A stretch of DNA of 64,000 nt from positions 1 through 64,000 of the forward strand of contig JAHDCX010000007.1 in assembly GCA_020629635.1 (NCBI GenBank), read 5' to 3'. Under the pieces are notes generated by a model. The model made no database searches. It was not told the DNA's origin and saw only the letters and a program-made list of their open reading frames with translations. Shown here in pieces: positions 32,777-41,825 of this stretch (the stretch's first letter is position 1; each line of letters opens with the position of its first letter). Source of the DNA: Acidimicrobiales bacterium. GTDB lineage: Bacteria > Actinomycetota > Acidimicrobiia > Acidimicrobiales > SHLQ01. A program made the translations under genes and the position numbers.

Positions 32777-34216
32777 ATGCCCAGCGTTCCGTATCGATGC
32801 TCGCCCGATGACGCCGAGATCTGCGCGGGCCTCGAACAGATCCGTGCCGAGCTCGAGATCCCGGCCGGTTTCGGCGACGACGTTCTGGCCGAAGCCGAAG
32901 CGGTCGCGACCAGAGGTCCGGTGACTCCGGAGGGTTCGGCGGCGACCACGGTCACCGACCGCACCGAGCTCGAGATGGTCACGATCGACCCGCCGGACTC
33001 CATGGATCTCGATCAGGCGTATCACGGCGAGCGCACCACGAGCGGGTGGCGGGTGCACTATGCCATTGCTGATGTCGCGGCGTGGGTCGCGCCGGGCGGA
33101 CCGATCGACCTCGAATCCCAAGCCCGCGGTTTCACCTTGTACGCCCCCGACAGCCGAGTACCGCTGCATCCGGCTCGCTTGTCCGAAGACGCCGTCAGCC
33201 TCCTGCCGGGACGCGACGTGCAGGCCCTGTTGTGGACCATCGACCTCGACGATGAGGGCCGGCTCACCGACGCCACCCTCGAACGGGCGCTCGTGCGGTC
33301 GCGACACAAGCTCGGTTACCGAGAAGCTGCGGGGATGATCGACGCCGGTGAACATCCGTCGCTCGTCGCGCTGCGCGAGATCGGCGAGCGCCGGAGCGCC
33401 CTCGAAGTCGAACGAGGCGCGGTGTCGCTTCAGCTCGCTCAGCAAGAAGTGGTGGCCGACGACACCGGTTTCCGCCTGACGTATGACGAGTCGCTCCCGA
33501 TCGAGAACTGGAACGCGCAGATCAGTCTCCTCACCGGGATTGCGGCAGCCGAGATCATGCTCGACGCCAAGACGGGCATCGTCCGGACGCTGCCCGAGCC
33601 CGATCGCCGCACGATCCGCGAGCTCCGGGCCACCGCACGTGCGCTCGGCATCGACTGGCCGAAGGACCGGACCTATCCCGAGGTCGTCCGTTCGCTCGAC
33701 CCCAACGATCCGATCCAGGCAGCCATGATCGCCCAGTCGGCCCGAGGTCTACGCGGCGCCGGCTACGAAGCGTTCGACGGGGAGCTGCCCGAGCACACGA
33801 GCCACTCGGCGATCGCTGCCGACTACGCCCATGTGACCGCGCCGTTGCGTCGGCTCGGCGACCGCTACGCCAACGAGTGTGTGCTCGCGGCCATCGCCGA
33901 CACCGCTCCGCCCGACTGGGTGCTCGCCGTGCTCCCCGAACTTCCCCGGACCCTCGGCCGGGCACGCAACCGCGAGGGCAACTACGAGCGGGCGATCGTC
34001 GACCTGGTCGAGGCGGCGATCCTGAGCGGCCGCGTCGGCGAGACCTTCACCGGCCTTGTGACCGGTGTCGACGAGAAGAAGGACCGGATCCGGATTCAGC
34101 TGCGCAAACCCGCCGTCGTCGCCTACGCCGACGGCAAGGCCGAGCTGGGCGAAGAGGTGACCGTGCGACTCGATGGCGTCGACATCGAGAGCCGTCGGGT
34201 GCGGTTCAGCCGTTGA
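32777..34216 (+). CDS. RNB-domain 3'-5' exoribonuclease (RNase II family)
   Basis: This 479-residue protein has the RNB catalytic core with the acidic active site TIDPPDSMDLDQAY (Asp71, Asp77, Asp79), ending near residue 400, and a short C-terminal S1-like barrel (FTGLVTGVDEKKDRIRIQLR). It lacks the two N-terminal cold-shock domains of E. coli RNase II, as is usual for shorter actinobacterial forms. It degrades RNA in the cytoplasm. TAACCT, which includes the stop codon of the previous gene, lies six bases before its ATG. Confidence 0.9.
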   Translation: MPSVPYRCSPDDAEICAGLEQIRAELEIPAGFGDDVLAEAEAVATRGPVTPEGSAATTVTDRTELEMVTIDPPDSMDLDQAYHGERTTSGWRVHYAIADVAAWVAPGGPIDLESQARGFTLYAPDSRVPLHPARLSEDAVSLLPGRDVQALLWTIDLDDEGRLTDATLERALVRSRHKLGYREAAGMIDAGEHPSLVALREIGERRSALEVERGAVSLQLAQQEVVADDTGFRLTYDESLPIENWNAQISLLTGIAAAEIMLDAKTGIVRTLPEPDRRTIRELRATARALGIDWPKDRTYPEVVRSLDPNDPIQAAMIAQSARGLRGAGYEAFDGELPEHTSHSAIAADYAHVTAPLRRLGDRYANECVLAAIADTAPPDWVLAVLPELPRTLGRARNREGNYERAIVDLVEAAILSGRVGETFTGLVTGVDEKKDRIRIQLRKPAVVAYADGKAELGEEVTVRLDGVDIESRRVRFSR

Positions 34217-35173
34217 TCAGCCGACCGCGACGCCGTCGTACATCTGGGCAGCGAACGAACCGTCGCTCGTCACCGTCATCAGCTCGAAGCCGTCGTCGGT
34301 GGCGATGAGGGTGTGTTCGAATTGGGCGCTGCGGCGGCCGTCCTGGGTGAGTGCGGTCCACTCGTCTTCCCAGAGGTAGAGCGACGGGTCGCCGAGGGTC
34401 AGCATCGGCTCGACGGTGAACGACATGCCGGTCCGGATCTCTTGGTTGGCCCGCGGGTCGTAGTAGTGCGGGATCTGCAGGCTCGTGTGGAACTCGGTGC
34501 CGACCCCGTGGCCGATGAACTCGCGTACGACGCCGAGGTTGTGACTGCGCGCATGGCGTTCGATCGCCCGTCCGATGTCGTTGACCTTCGAGCCGTTCCG
34601 GACGGTTTTGATGCCGGCCATCATCGCCACGTACGTCTCGTTGACGAGCTTCTGGGAATGTTCGTCGGTTTCGCCAACCACGAACATGCACGAGTTGTCG
34701 CCGTGCACGCCGTCTTTGAACACGGTCACGTCGATGTTGATGATGTCGCCGTCGGCGAGTGGGCGGTCGTCGGGGATGCCGTGACAGATGACTTCGTTGA
34801 CCGACGTGCAGACAGACTTGCGGAATCCGCGGTAGTTGAGCGGCGACGGGTAGGCGCCCCGATTGAGGGTCGCGTCGTGAACGACCGCGTCGATCTCGTC
34901 GGTCGTGATGCCCGGCCGGACCGACTCGCCAGCGATCATCAGCACTTCGGCGGCGACGGCGCCGGTCTTTCGCATCGCGGCGATCTCGTCCGCGGTGCGA
35001 ACCGGGCTCGTGACCGACGGTCCAGGGTCACCGGACTCGGCATAGGGGGGCTTGGCGATGGTGCCAGGGACCGTGCGGCTCAGCCCGATGATGCCGGGAC
35101 GAATCGGCGGGTCCGACGGCGGGACCGCGCCAATGGCTCGCGCCCGGAGTTTCCGTCGACTGCGTTTCGCCAT
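34217..35173 (-). CDS. map: Methionine aminopeptidase type I
   Basis: This 318-residue enzyme has a 60-residue N-terminal extension (RSRRKLRARAIGAV and Pro-rich sequence) like the mycobacterial MetAP1c group. Metal ligands are seen in INIDVTVFKDGVHGDNSCMF (two Asp), GHGVGTEFH (His), VEPML (Glu) and QFEHTLI (Glu), and the substrate His is in HGIPDDRPL. It removes initiator methionine from nascent proteins. GGAGGAG precedes the ATG. Its TGA abuts the TGA of the convergent RNB gene. Confidence 0.95.
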   Translation of the reverse strand: MAKRSRRKLRARAIGAVPPSDPPIRPGIIGLSRTVPGTIAKPPYAESGDPGPSVTSPVRTADEIAAMRKTGAVAAEVLMIAGESVRPGITTDEIDAVVHDATLNRGAYPSPLNYRGFRKSVCTSVNEVICHGIPDDRPLADGDIINIDVTVFKDGVHGDNSCMFVVGETDEHSQKLVNETYVAMMAGIKTVRNGSKVNDIGRAIERHARSHNLGVVREFIGHGVGTEFHTSLQIPHYYDPRANQEIRTGMSFTVEPMLTLGDPSLYLWEDEWTALTQDGRRSAQFEHTLIATDDGFELMTVTSDGSFAAQMYDGVAVG

Positions 35174-35198
35174 GATGCTCCTCCCGACGTGTGCCCGG

Positions 35199-35287
35199 CA
35201 ATGGGGTCAAGTCTGACATAGCAAGAGGTGTACCTCGTTACCGCCTGGCGGTCGAAACCTGTTGCTATGTCAGACTTGACCCCATTG
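35199..35287. repeat. REP-like nested palindrome, 89 bp
   Basis: Two perfect 26-base arms (35199-35224 and 35262-35287) begin CAATGGGGTCAAGTCTGACA and end in its complement. The 37-base centre contains two further perfect hairpins, GAGGT-GT-ACCTC (35225-35236) and ACCGCC-T-GGCGGT (35240-35252). The GGGGTCAAGTCT core is the same as in the arms flanking the REP-type transposase at 59601-60634, so this is probably a non-autonomous copy mobilised by such an enzyme. Confidence 0.75.
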
Positions 35288-35299
35288 GAGTGTACGTGG

Positions 35300-35980
35300 T
35301 CAGGCGAGCCCGGCGAGCTCGGCGGCCCGTGCTTCGAGGGCAGCCACGTTGCGGAGGACGATCGTCCGGCCCTGGGTCTCGACCCAGCCCAGCTCTCGAA
35401 GCCTGGTGAGCTCCTTGACCACGGCTTGGCGCGACACCCCACTCCAATCTGCGAGTTCCTGTTGGGTGAGGGGTGATCGGATCTCCACCCCGACCTGGCG
35501 AGGTTTACCGAATCGGCGGGAAAGATCGATCAAGCGCCGCGCCACCCGCCCGGCGACGTCGTCCAGGCTCAGCTCGAGCTGGTGGAACGTCGAATCTCGG
35601 ATCCGTTGCACCATCTCGTCGAGGAGCGATCGCGTGAAGCTCGGTGTCGTGTCGACCAACTCGGTGAAGTCGCGGAGCGACAACGCGAGCACCTCGGTCG
35701 CCGAGAGCGCAAAGGCGGAGGCCGATCGTGGCGAGCGGTCGATCAAGCCCATCTCGCCGATCACCTCCCCAGGCCCACGGACTTCGATCAGGACCTCACG
35801 TCCGTCCTGCGACGCCACCGTGATCTTGATGTGGCCCTTGGTGATCAGAATCACCTCACTGGCATCGTCGCCGTCGAGAAAGACGACCGCGCCCTTGCGG
35901 TAGGCGCGCGCGTGCGCTCGCGCTTCGAGCATTTGTCTGTCGGCCGGCGTGAGGCGGGACAGGAAACGGCCTGTCGACAT
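35300..35980 (-). CDS. Crp/Fnr-family transcriptional regulator
   Basis: This 226-residue protein has an N-terminal cyclic-nucleotide-binding-like barrel (KGAVVFLDGDDASEVILITK, VRGPGEVIGEMGLIDRSPRS) and a C-terminal Crp-type HTH (SPLTQQELADWSGVSRQAVV). The phosphate-binding segment GEMGLIDRSPRSAS retains the Arg-Ser pair seen in cNMP binders. There are no cysteines for an Fe-S cluster, so it is Crp-like rather than Fnr-like. TACATT lies eight bases upstream, divergent from the lipoprotein gene across 31 bp. Confidence 0.9.
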   Translation of the reverse strand: MSTGRFLSRLTPADRQMLEARAHARAYRKGAVVFLDGDDASEVILITKGHIKITVASQDGREVLIEVRGPGEVIGEMGLIDRSPRSASAFALSATEVLALSLRDFTELVDTTPSFTRSLLDEMVQRIRDSTFHQLELSLDDVAGRVARRLIDLSRRFGKPRQVGVEIRSPLTQQELADWSGVSRQAVVKELTRLRELGWVETQGRTIVLRNVAALEARAAELAGLA

Positions 35981-36011
35981 GTCGACCGAATGTAGCCGGT
36001 ACTCTCACACC

Positions 36012-36719
36012 GTGGTGAAGCGAAGCCGCCGAGTCGGTGCCGTGGCGATGCTTCTCGTGCTCCTGCTCGGTGCGTGCGGCAGCGAGGAACGCAAGCCGAT
36101 CCGGCTCACGCCGACGTCGGCCGTCTCCGCTGGCGTGCGCGGCATCGTCGACAACTGCCCCGGCCCACAGACGATCCGCCTCTCGGTCCGTGAGAACGTG
36201 TTGTGGGAAGTCGAGTCGGTGGCGCCAGTCGAGACGACCGACACGGGCGTTGCCGACGCCGCGCCGCTGACTGAGCCTGACCCGACGACCGGCGCGTTGC
36301 TGGAGTTTCTCGTCGGCGAGGCGCCACCCGGGTACACCGAGACCGTGCCGCTCGCGGAGCCGATCGTTGCCGGCACCCGGTACACGGTCTCGACAGAACC
36401 GGACGGGCAAACGGTCGACTTTGCCGTGCCCGACCTTTCGGCGGGTCTCGTCTGGGACGGTTCGGGCAACGCGCAGTTCAACGATGACCTGATCGACGAA
36501 CCGTGTGCCGAAGGTGCCGATGCTGGAGCGTTCGCGCAGGACGTGCTCATCCTCGCGGCGCTGTGGGTGACGACGGCGGCACTCGTTCTCGTGTGCCTCA
36601 TCTCCCTGCTCTTCGTGGTCACCCGTCGCTTCAGCAGGGTGCGAAGCCTCGAGAAGAAGGCAGCTCGCGCGCAGGTCGAGGCAGAGTTTCAGCGACCCCG
36701 CAGTCGATCCAAGAGCTGA
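36012..36719 (+). CDS. Lipoprotein with C-terminal transmembrane helix
   Basis: This 235-residue protein starts at GTG 36012, with TACTCT exactly six bases upstream. Residues 1-22 form a lipoprotein signal with lipobox LLGAC. The exported domain contains a TVDFAVPDLSAGLVW-type beta segment and one Cys pair. A second hydrophobic helix at about 178-203 (LILAALWVTTAALVLVCLIS) is followed by a basic, coiled C-terminal tail in the cytoplasm. The combination of lipid anchor and TM helix is unusual. Function unknown. Confidence 0.7.
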   Translation: MVKRSRRVGAVAMLLVLLLGACGSEERKPIRLTPTSAVSAGVRGIVDNCPGPQTIRLSVRENVLWEVESVAPVETTDTGVADAAPLTEPDPTTGALLEFLVGEAPPGYTETVPLAEPIVAGTRYTVSTEPDGQTVDFAVPDLSAGLVWDGSGNAQFNDDLIDEPCAEGADAGAFAQDVLILAALWVTTAALVLVCLISLLFVVTRRFSRVRSLEKKAARAQVEAEFQRPRSRSKS

Positions 36720-37510
36720 GCTCGTTTCACCGTTCGAGCTCGAGCGCGGACGAGCCGTTGATGCGAGGCGTCGCCGGTCGCACCACTCGCGGCCGAAAGT
36801 CGTGCGTGCGTGTCATGATCTGATGCCTCGAGCACGAAGCCCTGATGCCGGGCCGCCGCATCGGCGACCGGTGCGGCGGCGCCGTGCAACCAGAAGACAT
36901 CGAATGAGCCGAGGTGACCGGTGAGAGCATCGTCGGCGAAGTGCACGAGACGTTCGTCGAACACCAAGAAGCGACAGCGGAGTTCGTGAGCCGCCTCCGC
37001 GTCGGTGGTCGGTACCGCCACGATCGACGCCAGCGGATCGAGGGCGCCCCAGTTCGTCCGCAGATGGTTGAGTTCCTGAGCGGACCATCCTTCGGTCGCG
37101 AGGCCTGCGAAGGAACGATCGGGAGCGACGCCGGAAGCGTCAGTCCGATTGAGGGGTTGGCCCGATCGCAACGCCGCCGCAGCGTGGGTCGCTCCTCGGA
37201 TCAGCCAGCCGCCGGCGCCAAATCCAGCACTGGAAGGAAGTGGTTCGCCAGACAGCAGCGCAGCAGCATGTTCGCTCATTGTCGGCTCACCGTCGGCGGT
37301 TGCGAATTCATCTGAGCGGCCGACCCAATCGACGGCATCGGCACCGGCCGGGCGCCGGGCGGATCCGGCAAGGATGTCGAGCGCGCAGAGATGCACCACC
37401 ACATCGAGACGGTTCGGTTGCAGTGCAGCTGACGTCCCGAACTTGCCCTCCGGACACACCGTGTCCTCGACCCGCCAGGGTCGTGTCGGGACCGAGGTCG
37501 TGAAGGTCAC
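36689..37510 (-). CDS. Hypothetical protein
   Basis: This 273-residue protein is of no family I recognise. It starts at GTG 37510 with AAAGGGG upstream. The N-terminal segment RWPR/VEDTVCPEG and NRLDVVVHLCALDILAG is followed by Ala/Gly-rich sequence, FLVFDERLVHFADDALTGH in the middle, and a basic C-terminus. No signal peptide or transmembrane helix is evident. Its 3' end overlaps the end of the convergent lipoprotein gene by 31 bp. A perfect palindrome TCACGC-T-GCGTGA (37576-37588) lies 66 bp upstream and might be an operator. Confidence 0.6.
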   Translation of the reverse strand: MTFTTSVPTRPWRVEDTVCPEGKFGTSAALQPNRLDVVVHLCALDILAGSARRPAGADAVDWVGRSDEFATADGEPTMSEHAAALLSGEPLPSSAGFGAGGWLIRGATHAAAALRSGQPLNRTDASGVAPDRSFAGLATEGWSAQELNHLRTNWGALDPLASIVAVPTTDAEAAHELRCRFLVFDERLVHFADDALTGHLGSFDVFWLHGAAAPVADAAARHQGFVLEASDHDTHARLSAASGATGDASHQRLVRARARTVKRAQLLDRLRGR

Positions 37511-37634
37511 GGGCGGTCCCCTTTCGCAAGTACCTCCGTCAGGTTAGCGGTGCGCGCTCATCAAGGCGAGAACCTTCACGCTGCGTGAGACGTCGGTCAC
37601 ATCGCGGCCGTCTGAACTTGGATGGGCATCCGTC

Positions 37635-38960
37635 CTATCGAGACAGCAAGCTCAGTCGATCGTTGCGGTTCTCGGTCCGCCGTTCGCGGATACGTCGAGC
37701 TCGGGAGGCGAGGTCGCCCTCGACCGTTCGGCTGGCCGAATGGAAGAGGTCGATCGTGCCGTACTGTCGACCCAACACCGACGAACTGTTGCCGCCGAGC
37801 CAGGAGTCGACGGCCGTCGCGTAGACCGAGCGGAAATCGGTCGTGACCCGGAGATCGCCGCGGTCGTCGAGACGGGTGAGTGGCGGACGATCACCGTAGA
37901 GGCCGCCGCGTACCCGACGACCGACGAAGAAGACGTGGTTGGACGTGCCGTGATCGGTGCCCCGAGAACCATTGGCCTCGACCCGGCGGCCGAACTCCGA
38001 ATAGATCAGCACGACGACACGGTCGGCGATCGATGGCGACAGCGTCGAGAAGAACGAGTCGATCCCGATGTCGAGGTTGGAGAGCAGGTCGGCGTGCTCG
38101 CCAACTCCGGACGAGCCACCGATCTGGCTGTCATGGGTGTCGTACCCGCTCTGCCAGACGTTCAGGACACGAGTCCCGAGGTTGAGATTCAGGAGGCGGG
38201 CGGACAGCACCATCGAGTGCAGGAACCGATCCTCAGGAAATCCCTGGGCATATGCGGGTGCAACGCCACGGGCGGTCTCGACGGCAAACGACGTGAGCTC
38301 GCCGACCCGGTTCGTCCACAGCGAGCGGTCAGAGGACGGCCGCCCCATGCGCTCGATGGCCCGGAACATCAACTGGTCACGAGCCGCGGACCGATCCGAC
38401 CCGTAGAGACCGTTCCCGTTGAAGGGGAGGTCGGTGACGGAACTCGATGCGCCGCGCAGGTGCAAGGGCACTCCTCGTCCACCGATCGCCACGCCACCGA
38501 ACTGACCAAGCGACGCTTCGTCGAGCCAACGACCGAGCCAGCCGGTGCCGGAGATACGGCCGTCGGGCAAACCGGTCTGCCACCGGGCCAGGTTCGAAAA
38601 GTGCGATCGATCCTTCAGCGGATCGCCAACACCCTGCACGACGGCGACTTCGCCACGTCGGAAGCGAGTTGCGAGTCGACGAAGGCTCGGATGCCACCAC
38701 AGGCCATCGGCGGCCGAGTGGGCGTTGCCAACGTTCTGGGCGAGCGCTCCACGGGCGCCTCGGTAGGTTCCGTCTTCGAATGGGCCGAGGGTGTTCAGGC
38801 CGTCGTTTCCACCGGCGAGGGTGATGGTCAAGAGGATCGTGTCGTCTGCGCCGCCCGCCGCACCGGCCTGATCGGCGAGGATCGTCGGCATGGCAACCGC
38901 GCCAGCGCCTGTTGCGAGCGCTCCTTGGAGAAATCGGCGTCGTTCGAGCTGAAGATTCAT
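37635..38960 (-). CDS. DUF1501 family protein, Tat-exported
   Basis: This 441-residue protein starts with a twin-arginine signal (RRRFLQGALATGAGAVAM) and then the DUF1501 core: ITLAGGNDGLNTLGP, GVGDPLKDRSHFSNLARWQT, WQSGYDTHDSQ and YSEFGRRVEANGSRGTDHGT. The fold is related to sulfatases/alkaline phosphatases. ATG 38960 is favoured because it makes a 4-bp ATGA overlap with the DUF1800 gene. DUF1800-DUF1501 pairs are common in several phyla and their function is not established; secreted assembly or hydrolysis of a surface polymer has been proposed. Confidence 0.88.
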   Translation of the reverse strand: MNLQLERRRFLQGALATGAGAVAMPTILADQAGAAGGADDTILLTITLAGGNDGLNTLGPFEDGTYRGARGALAQNVGNAHSAADGLWWHPSLRRLATRFRRGEVAVVQGVGDPLKDRSHFSNLARWQTGLPDGRISGTGWLGRWLDEASLGQFGGVAIGGRGVPLHLRGASSSVTDLPFNGNGLYGSDRSAARDQLMFRAIERMGRPSSDRSLWTNRVGELTSFAVETARGVAPAYAQGFPEDRFLHSMVLSARLLNLNLGTRVLNVWQSGYDTHDSQIGGSSGVGEHADLLSNLDIGIDSFFSTLSPSIADRVVVLIYSEFGRRVEANGSRGTDHGTSNHVFFVGRRVRGGLYGDRPPLTRLDDRGDLRVTTDFRSVYATAVDSWLGGNSSSVLGRQYGTIDLFHSASRTVEGDLASRARRIRERRTENRNDRLSLLSR

Positions 38961-40267
38961 GCGCACTGCACCTCCGGAATGAACATGCCCGCAGCGAACG
39001 GTTCGTAGTCGATCGCCCAGGGGCGTTCGGCCAGGGTCTGCTCGATCACGTAGGCGAGCTGGCTGCGGCTTCGTTCGGAGGCGTCATAGATCCCGAAGAA
39101 GTCGAGCACCCGCTGCGTGGCGTCCGCGAGCGACATCGCTTGGAGGTCGTGCAAGAAGCCCCGGTCGTGCACCTTCCACTTGAGGTTGTTGGTCCATCGG
39201 GACTTCGACCACGCCGTCGCCGTCGACAACCAGAAGTTGTTCTGACCCCATCCGGCGACGGTGGGCGGGTCGAACAAGGTCATTCCCATGCCTTCCATGC
39301 GCCAGCGAACGGCTTCGTCTGACGGACGCATGTTCAGGCGCCGCATGATGTCGACCATGAACTCAACCGGGCTCTTGACGATCATGTAGCGATTGGCCGG
39401 GTCCCAGAACTCGTCGGTAAGCAACACGTTGCGGACGAGGCCGTCGATGCGCAGCTGATCGTTGCGGAATCGGGCCGCCAGATCGTCGACGACGTGTTGC
39501 GGCGGGCCGGTATGAACGAAGAACGAGAACATCTTGCGGGCGATGAAGTCGCTGGTCGCCGTGGCTTTCACGCCGTAGCAGAGCTCGTCGAGCGTGTCCT
39601 TGGCATCCCAGTTGCGGGTGATGCCGAACAGCGTCTTGTTGCCGTTGTCGTGATCCTCCGGGCGGAAGATGTAGCTCGGGTCGTATTGCCAGTTGTTGGC
39701 CCGGTTGGCGCCGACCGTGTTGTGACCGGTCCACGCCCGAGCCATGGCGACGACGTCGGACTCGCTGAAGCGGCCGTTGCCGACGGTGTGGAGCTCCATG
39801 AGCTCACGGGCGAAGTTCTCCTGCTCGGCGCCGGCGACGTTCGTCTCGTTGTCGAGGTAGATCAGCATCGCCGAACCGAACGACACTCGTTCGAGGAGGC
39901 GTCGGAACTGGCCGAACCCGTGGTTTCGCATCATGACGTGCTGGTCCCACAACAACTGCGCATCTCCGACCTTGTCGCGGCCGGTCGCGAAGTGTGAATG
40001 CAAGAACAGCATCACCTTCTCTTCGACCGTCGGCGGCGCAGTGATCATGCGGTCGACCCACCAGTCGATCATCTCCTCCTGCGCCACCCAGTCCTGAAGA
40101 CCTGCGAAACGGCTCCACGACGGCACGGCGGGAGTCGCCGAGGTGTCCATCAGCCGGTCGACGGCATCGACGTGATCCATACCCACGAAGGTGTCGACGG
40201 TCTGCGTCTTGGCTCCCATCGCCGCACGCCGAAGGAGGTGCGCTGCTGCAGGTCGATCGAGTCTCAC
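38957..40267 (-). CDS. DUF1800 family protein
   Basis: This 436-residue helical protein has the DUF1800 landmarks AAHLLRRAAMG near the N-terminus, WVDRMITAPPTVEEKVMLFL, HSHFATGRDKV, QENFARELMELHTVGNGRFS, ARAWTGHN and DPPTVAGWGQNNFWLS. GTG 40267 is preceded by GGAGCAAA. It lies directly upstream of, and overlaps by 4 bp, the DUF1501 gene, the conserved order for this pair. No signal peptide is seen, so it may depend on the Tat signal of its partner for export. Confidence 0.88.
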   Translation of the reverse strand: MRLDRPAAAHLLRRAAMGAKTQTVDTFVGMDHVDAVDRLMDTSATPAVPSWSRFAGLQDWVAQEEMIDWWVDRMITAPPTVEEKVMLFLHSHFATGRDKVGDAQLLWDQHVMMRNHGFGQFRRLLERVSFGSAMLIYLDNETNVAGAEQENFARELMELHTVGNGRFSESDVVAMARAWTGHNTVGANRANNWQYDPSYIFRPEDHDNGNKTLFGITRNWDAKDTLDELCYGVKATATSDFIARKMFSFFVHTGPPQHVVDDLAARFRNDQLRIDGLVRNVLLTDEFWDPANRYMIVKSPVEFMVDIMRRLNMRPSDEAVRWRMEGMGMTLFDPPTVAGWGQNNFWLSTATAWSKSRWTNNLKWKVHDRGFLHDLQAMSLADATQRVLDFFGIYDASERSRSQLAYVIEQTLAERPWAIDYEPFAAGMFIPEVQCA

Positions 40268-40397
40268 TTTGCTCCGTTGCTCCCGTTCACGCTCACCGAA
40301 GACACACGCGTTTTTGTGGACGTGCGTCGATTCGGCGCGACCGCTCGATGCCTTGAGTCAAATTATGACGATTCGATGTCGATGCGCAATGGCAGCG

Positions 40398-41825
40398 TCA
40401 CGAATTTTGCTCGCTCCTCGACATTTCTTCACGCTCCACCATCGGTAGTGGCACTGAGGGGCGTGTGATCTCACCGAGGGTGAACCCGATTTGTGATCCG
40501 GTCCCGGTACTTCGGGCGAATGTCGTCCCGCCGTGTGCACTGGCGACGTCTGCGACGATCGCCAGACCGAGACCCGATCCGGGCAGGGTCCGAGTGGCAT
40601 CGGACCGATAGAACCGGTCGAAGATGCGGGTCTCTTCACCTTCGGGAACCCCGGGGCCCTCATCGATCACCGTGATCGTCGATGAATCGACCTCAACCGT
40701 GATTGGCGAAGCTGATGGCGAGAACTTGACGGCGTTCCCGACGAGATTGCCGATCGCCCGCTCGAGCGCAGCGGGATCGCCGCAGATCTGGGAGCCCGCA
40801 GTCCGGATCACCTCGACGGTTCGGCCCGTGCGTCGAGCGGTTCGATCCGCCACGCCGCCCGCCACCTCACCCAGGTCGACGGCGACGAAGTCCGCCGCAT
40901 CCATGGTCGAGTGTTCGGTGGCCGAGTTCACGAGCTCTTCGACGAGCGCCGAGAGCTCGCGGATCTCGCCGTCCATGTCCTCGAGAATCTCGCCAGCGTC
41001 GGCCCCGTCGAGTTGTGCCCGCCGCCGCCGCAACACGTCAAGATTGGTCCGCAAGCTGGTGAGCGGAGTCCGGAGCTCGTGGTTGGCGTCGCGGACGAGT
41101 CGGTGCTGCTGATCTCTCGATGCACGCAGGGCCGAGAGCATCGTGTTGAAGTTGCGGGCCAGTCCACCGAGCTCGTCGTTGCTCTCGACCCGGAGGTCGG
41201 CATCGAACCGTCCCGTCTCGGCGACTTGTTGCGTCGCCGCGGCGAGCCGGGAGATTGGCCGGAGCACCCCGCGTGCGACGAGCCAACCAACGACGGCCGC
41301 CACGAGTGCGCCAGAAAGACTGACGACGGTGAGCCAGCTCCGGAGACCGGCGAGGGTCGCTTCGACGTCGGTCATCGAACGCCCGACCATCAGCGCGCCG
41401 AACGGCCCCGACGAGGTGACGACGCGATATCGCTCGCCGTCGACGACAACGTCGTCGACGCGTCGAGCGATGGATCGGTCCGGGCCCCGGCCCGCGATGT
41501 CTCGGTCGGCGGCGCTCACGGGAAGAAGGTCGCCCGAGATGCGTCTGACCCGACCGTCGGAGCCGAGGAGCTGGATGTCAGCGTCGGCTCGACCGAGCGC
41601 ATTGACGATGCCGATCCCGAAGGCGGCGTCCTCTGGCGTGCGAATGGGCAGTCCGGCAACCCGGTCCAGCTCAGCCTCGGTCTCTCTGGACCGGGTGAGG
41701 AGGAACTCGTTCATTTGTCGATCGAGCTCGCTCGCCGCCGACACGTATGCGAGCAAGCTTGCTCCAACGACCATGAGGGCGACGACGCCCCCGATCACGA
41801 GCGTCAGACGCCAGCGAAGACTCAC
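40398..41825 (-). CDS. Sensor histidine kinase (MprB-like)
   Basis: This 475-residue kinase has TM1 at about 8-30, an extracellular domain of about 130 residues, TM2 at about 164-185, a HAMP domain (RPISRLAAATQQVAETGRFD), a HisKA domain with His249 in RDANHELRTPLTSLRT, and an ATPase domain (NLVGNAVKFSPSA, DEGPGVPEG, GSGLGLAIVADVASAHGG). It overlaps the response regulator gene by 4 bp. The layout matches the MprAB/TcrXY group of envelope-stress systems. Confidence 0.93.
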   Translation of the reverse strand: MSLRWRLTLVIGGVVALMVVGASLLAYVSAASELDRQMNEFLLTRSRETEAELDRVAGLPIRTPEDAAFGIGIVNALGRADADIQLLGSDGRVRRISGDLLPVSAADRDIAGRGPDRSIARRVDDVVVDGERYRVVTSSGPFGALMVGRSMTDVEATLAGLRSWLTVVSLSGALVAAVVGWLVARGVLRPISRLAAATQQVAETGRFDADLRVESNDELGGLARNFNTMLSALRASRDQQHRLVRDANHELRTPLTSLRTNLDVLRRRRAQLDGADAGEILEDMDGEIRELSALVEELVNSATEHSTMDAADFVAVDLGEVAGGVADRTARRTGRTVEVIRTAGSQICGDPAALERAIGNLVGNAVKFSPSASPITVEVDSSTITVIDEGPGVPEGEETRIFDRFYRSDATRTLPGSGLGLAIVADVASAHGGTTFARSTGTGSQIGFTLGEITRPSVPLPMVEREEMSRSEQNS

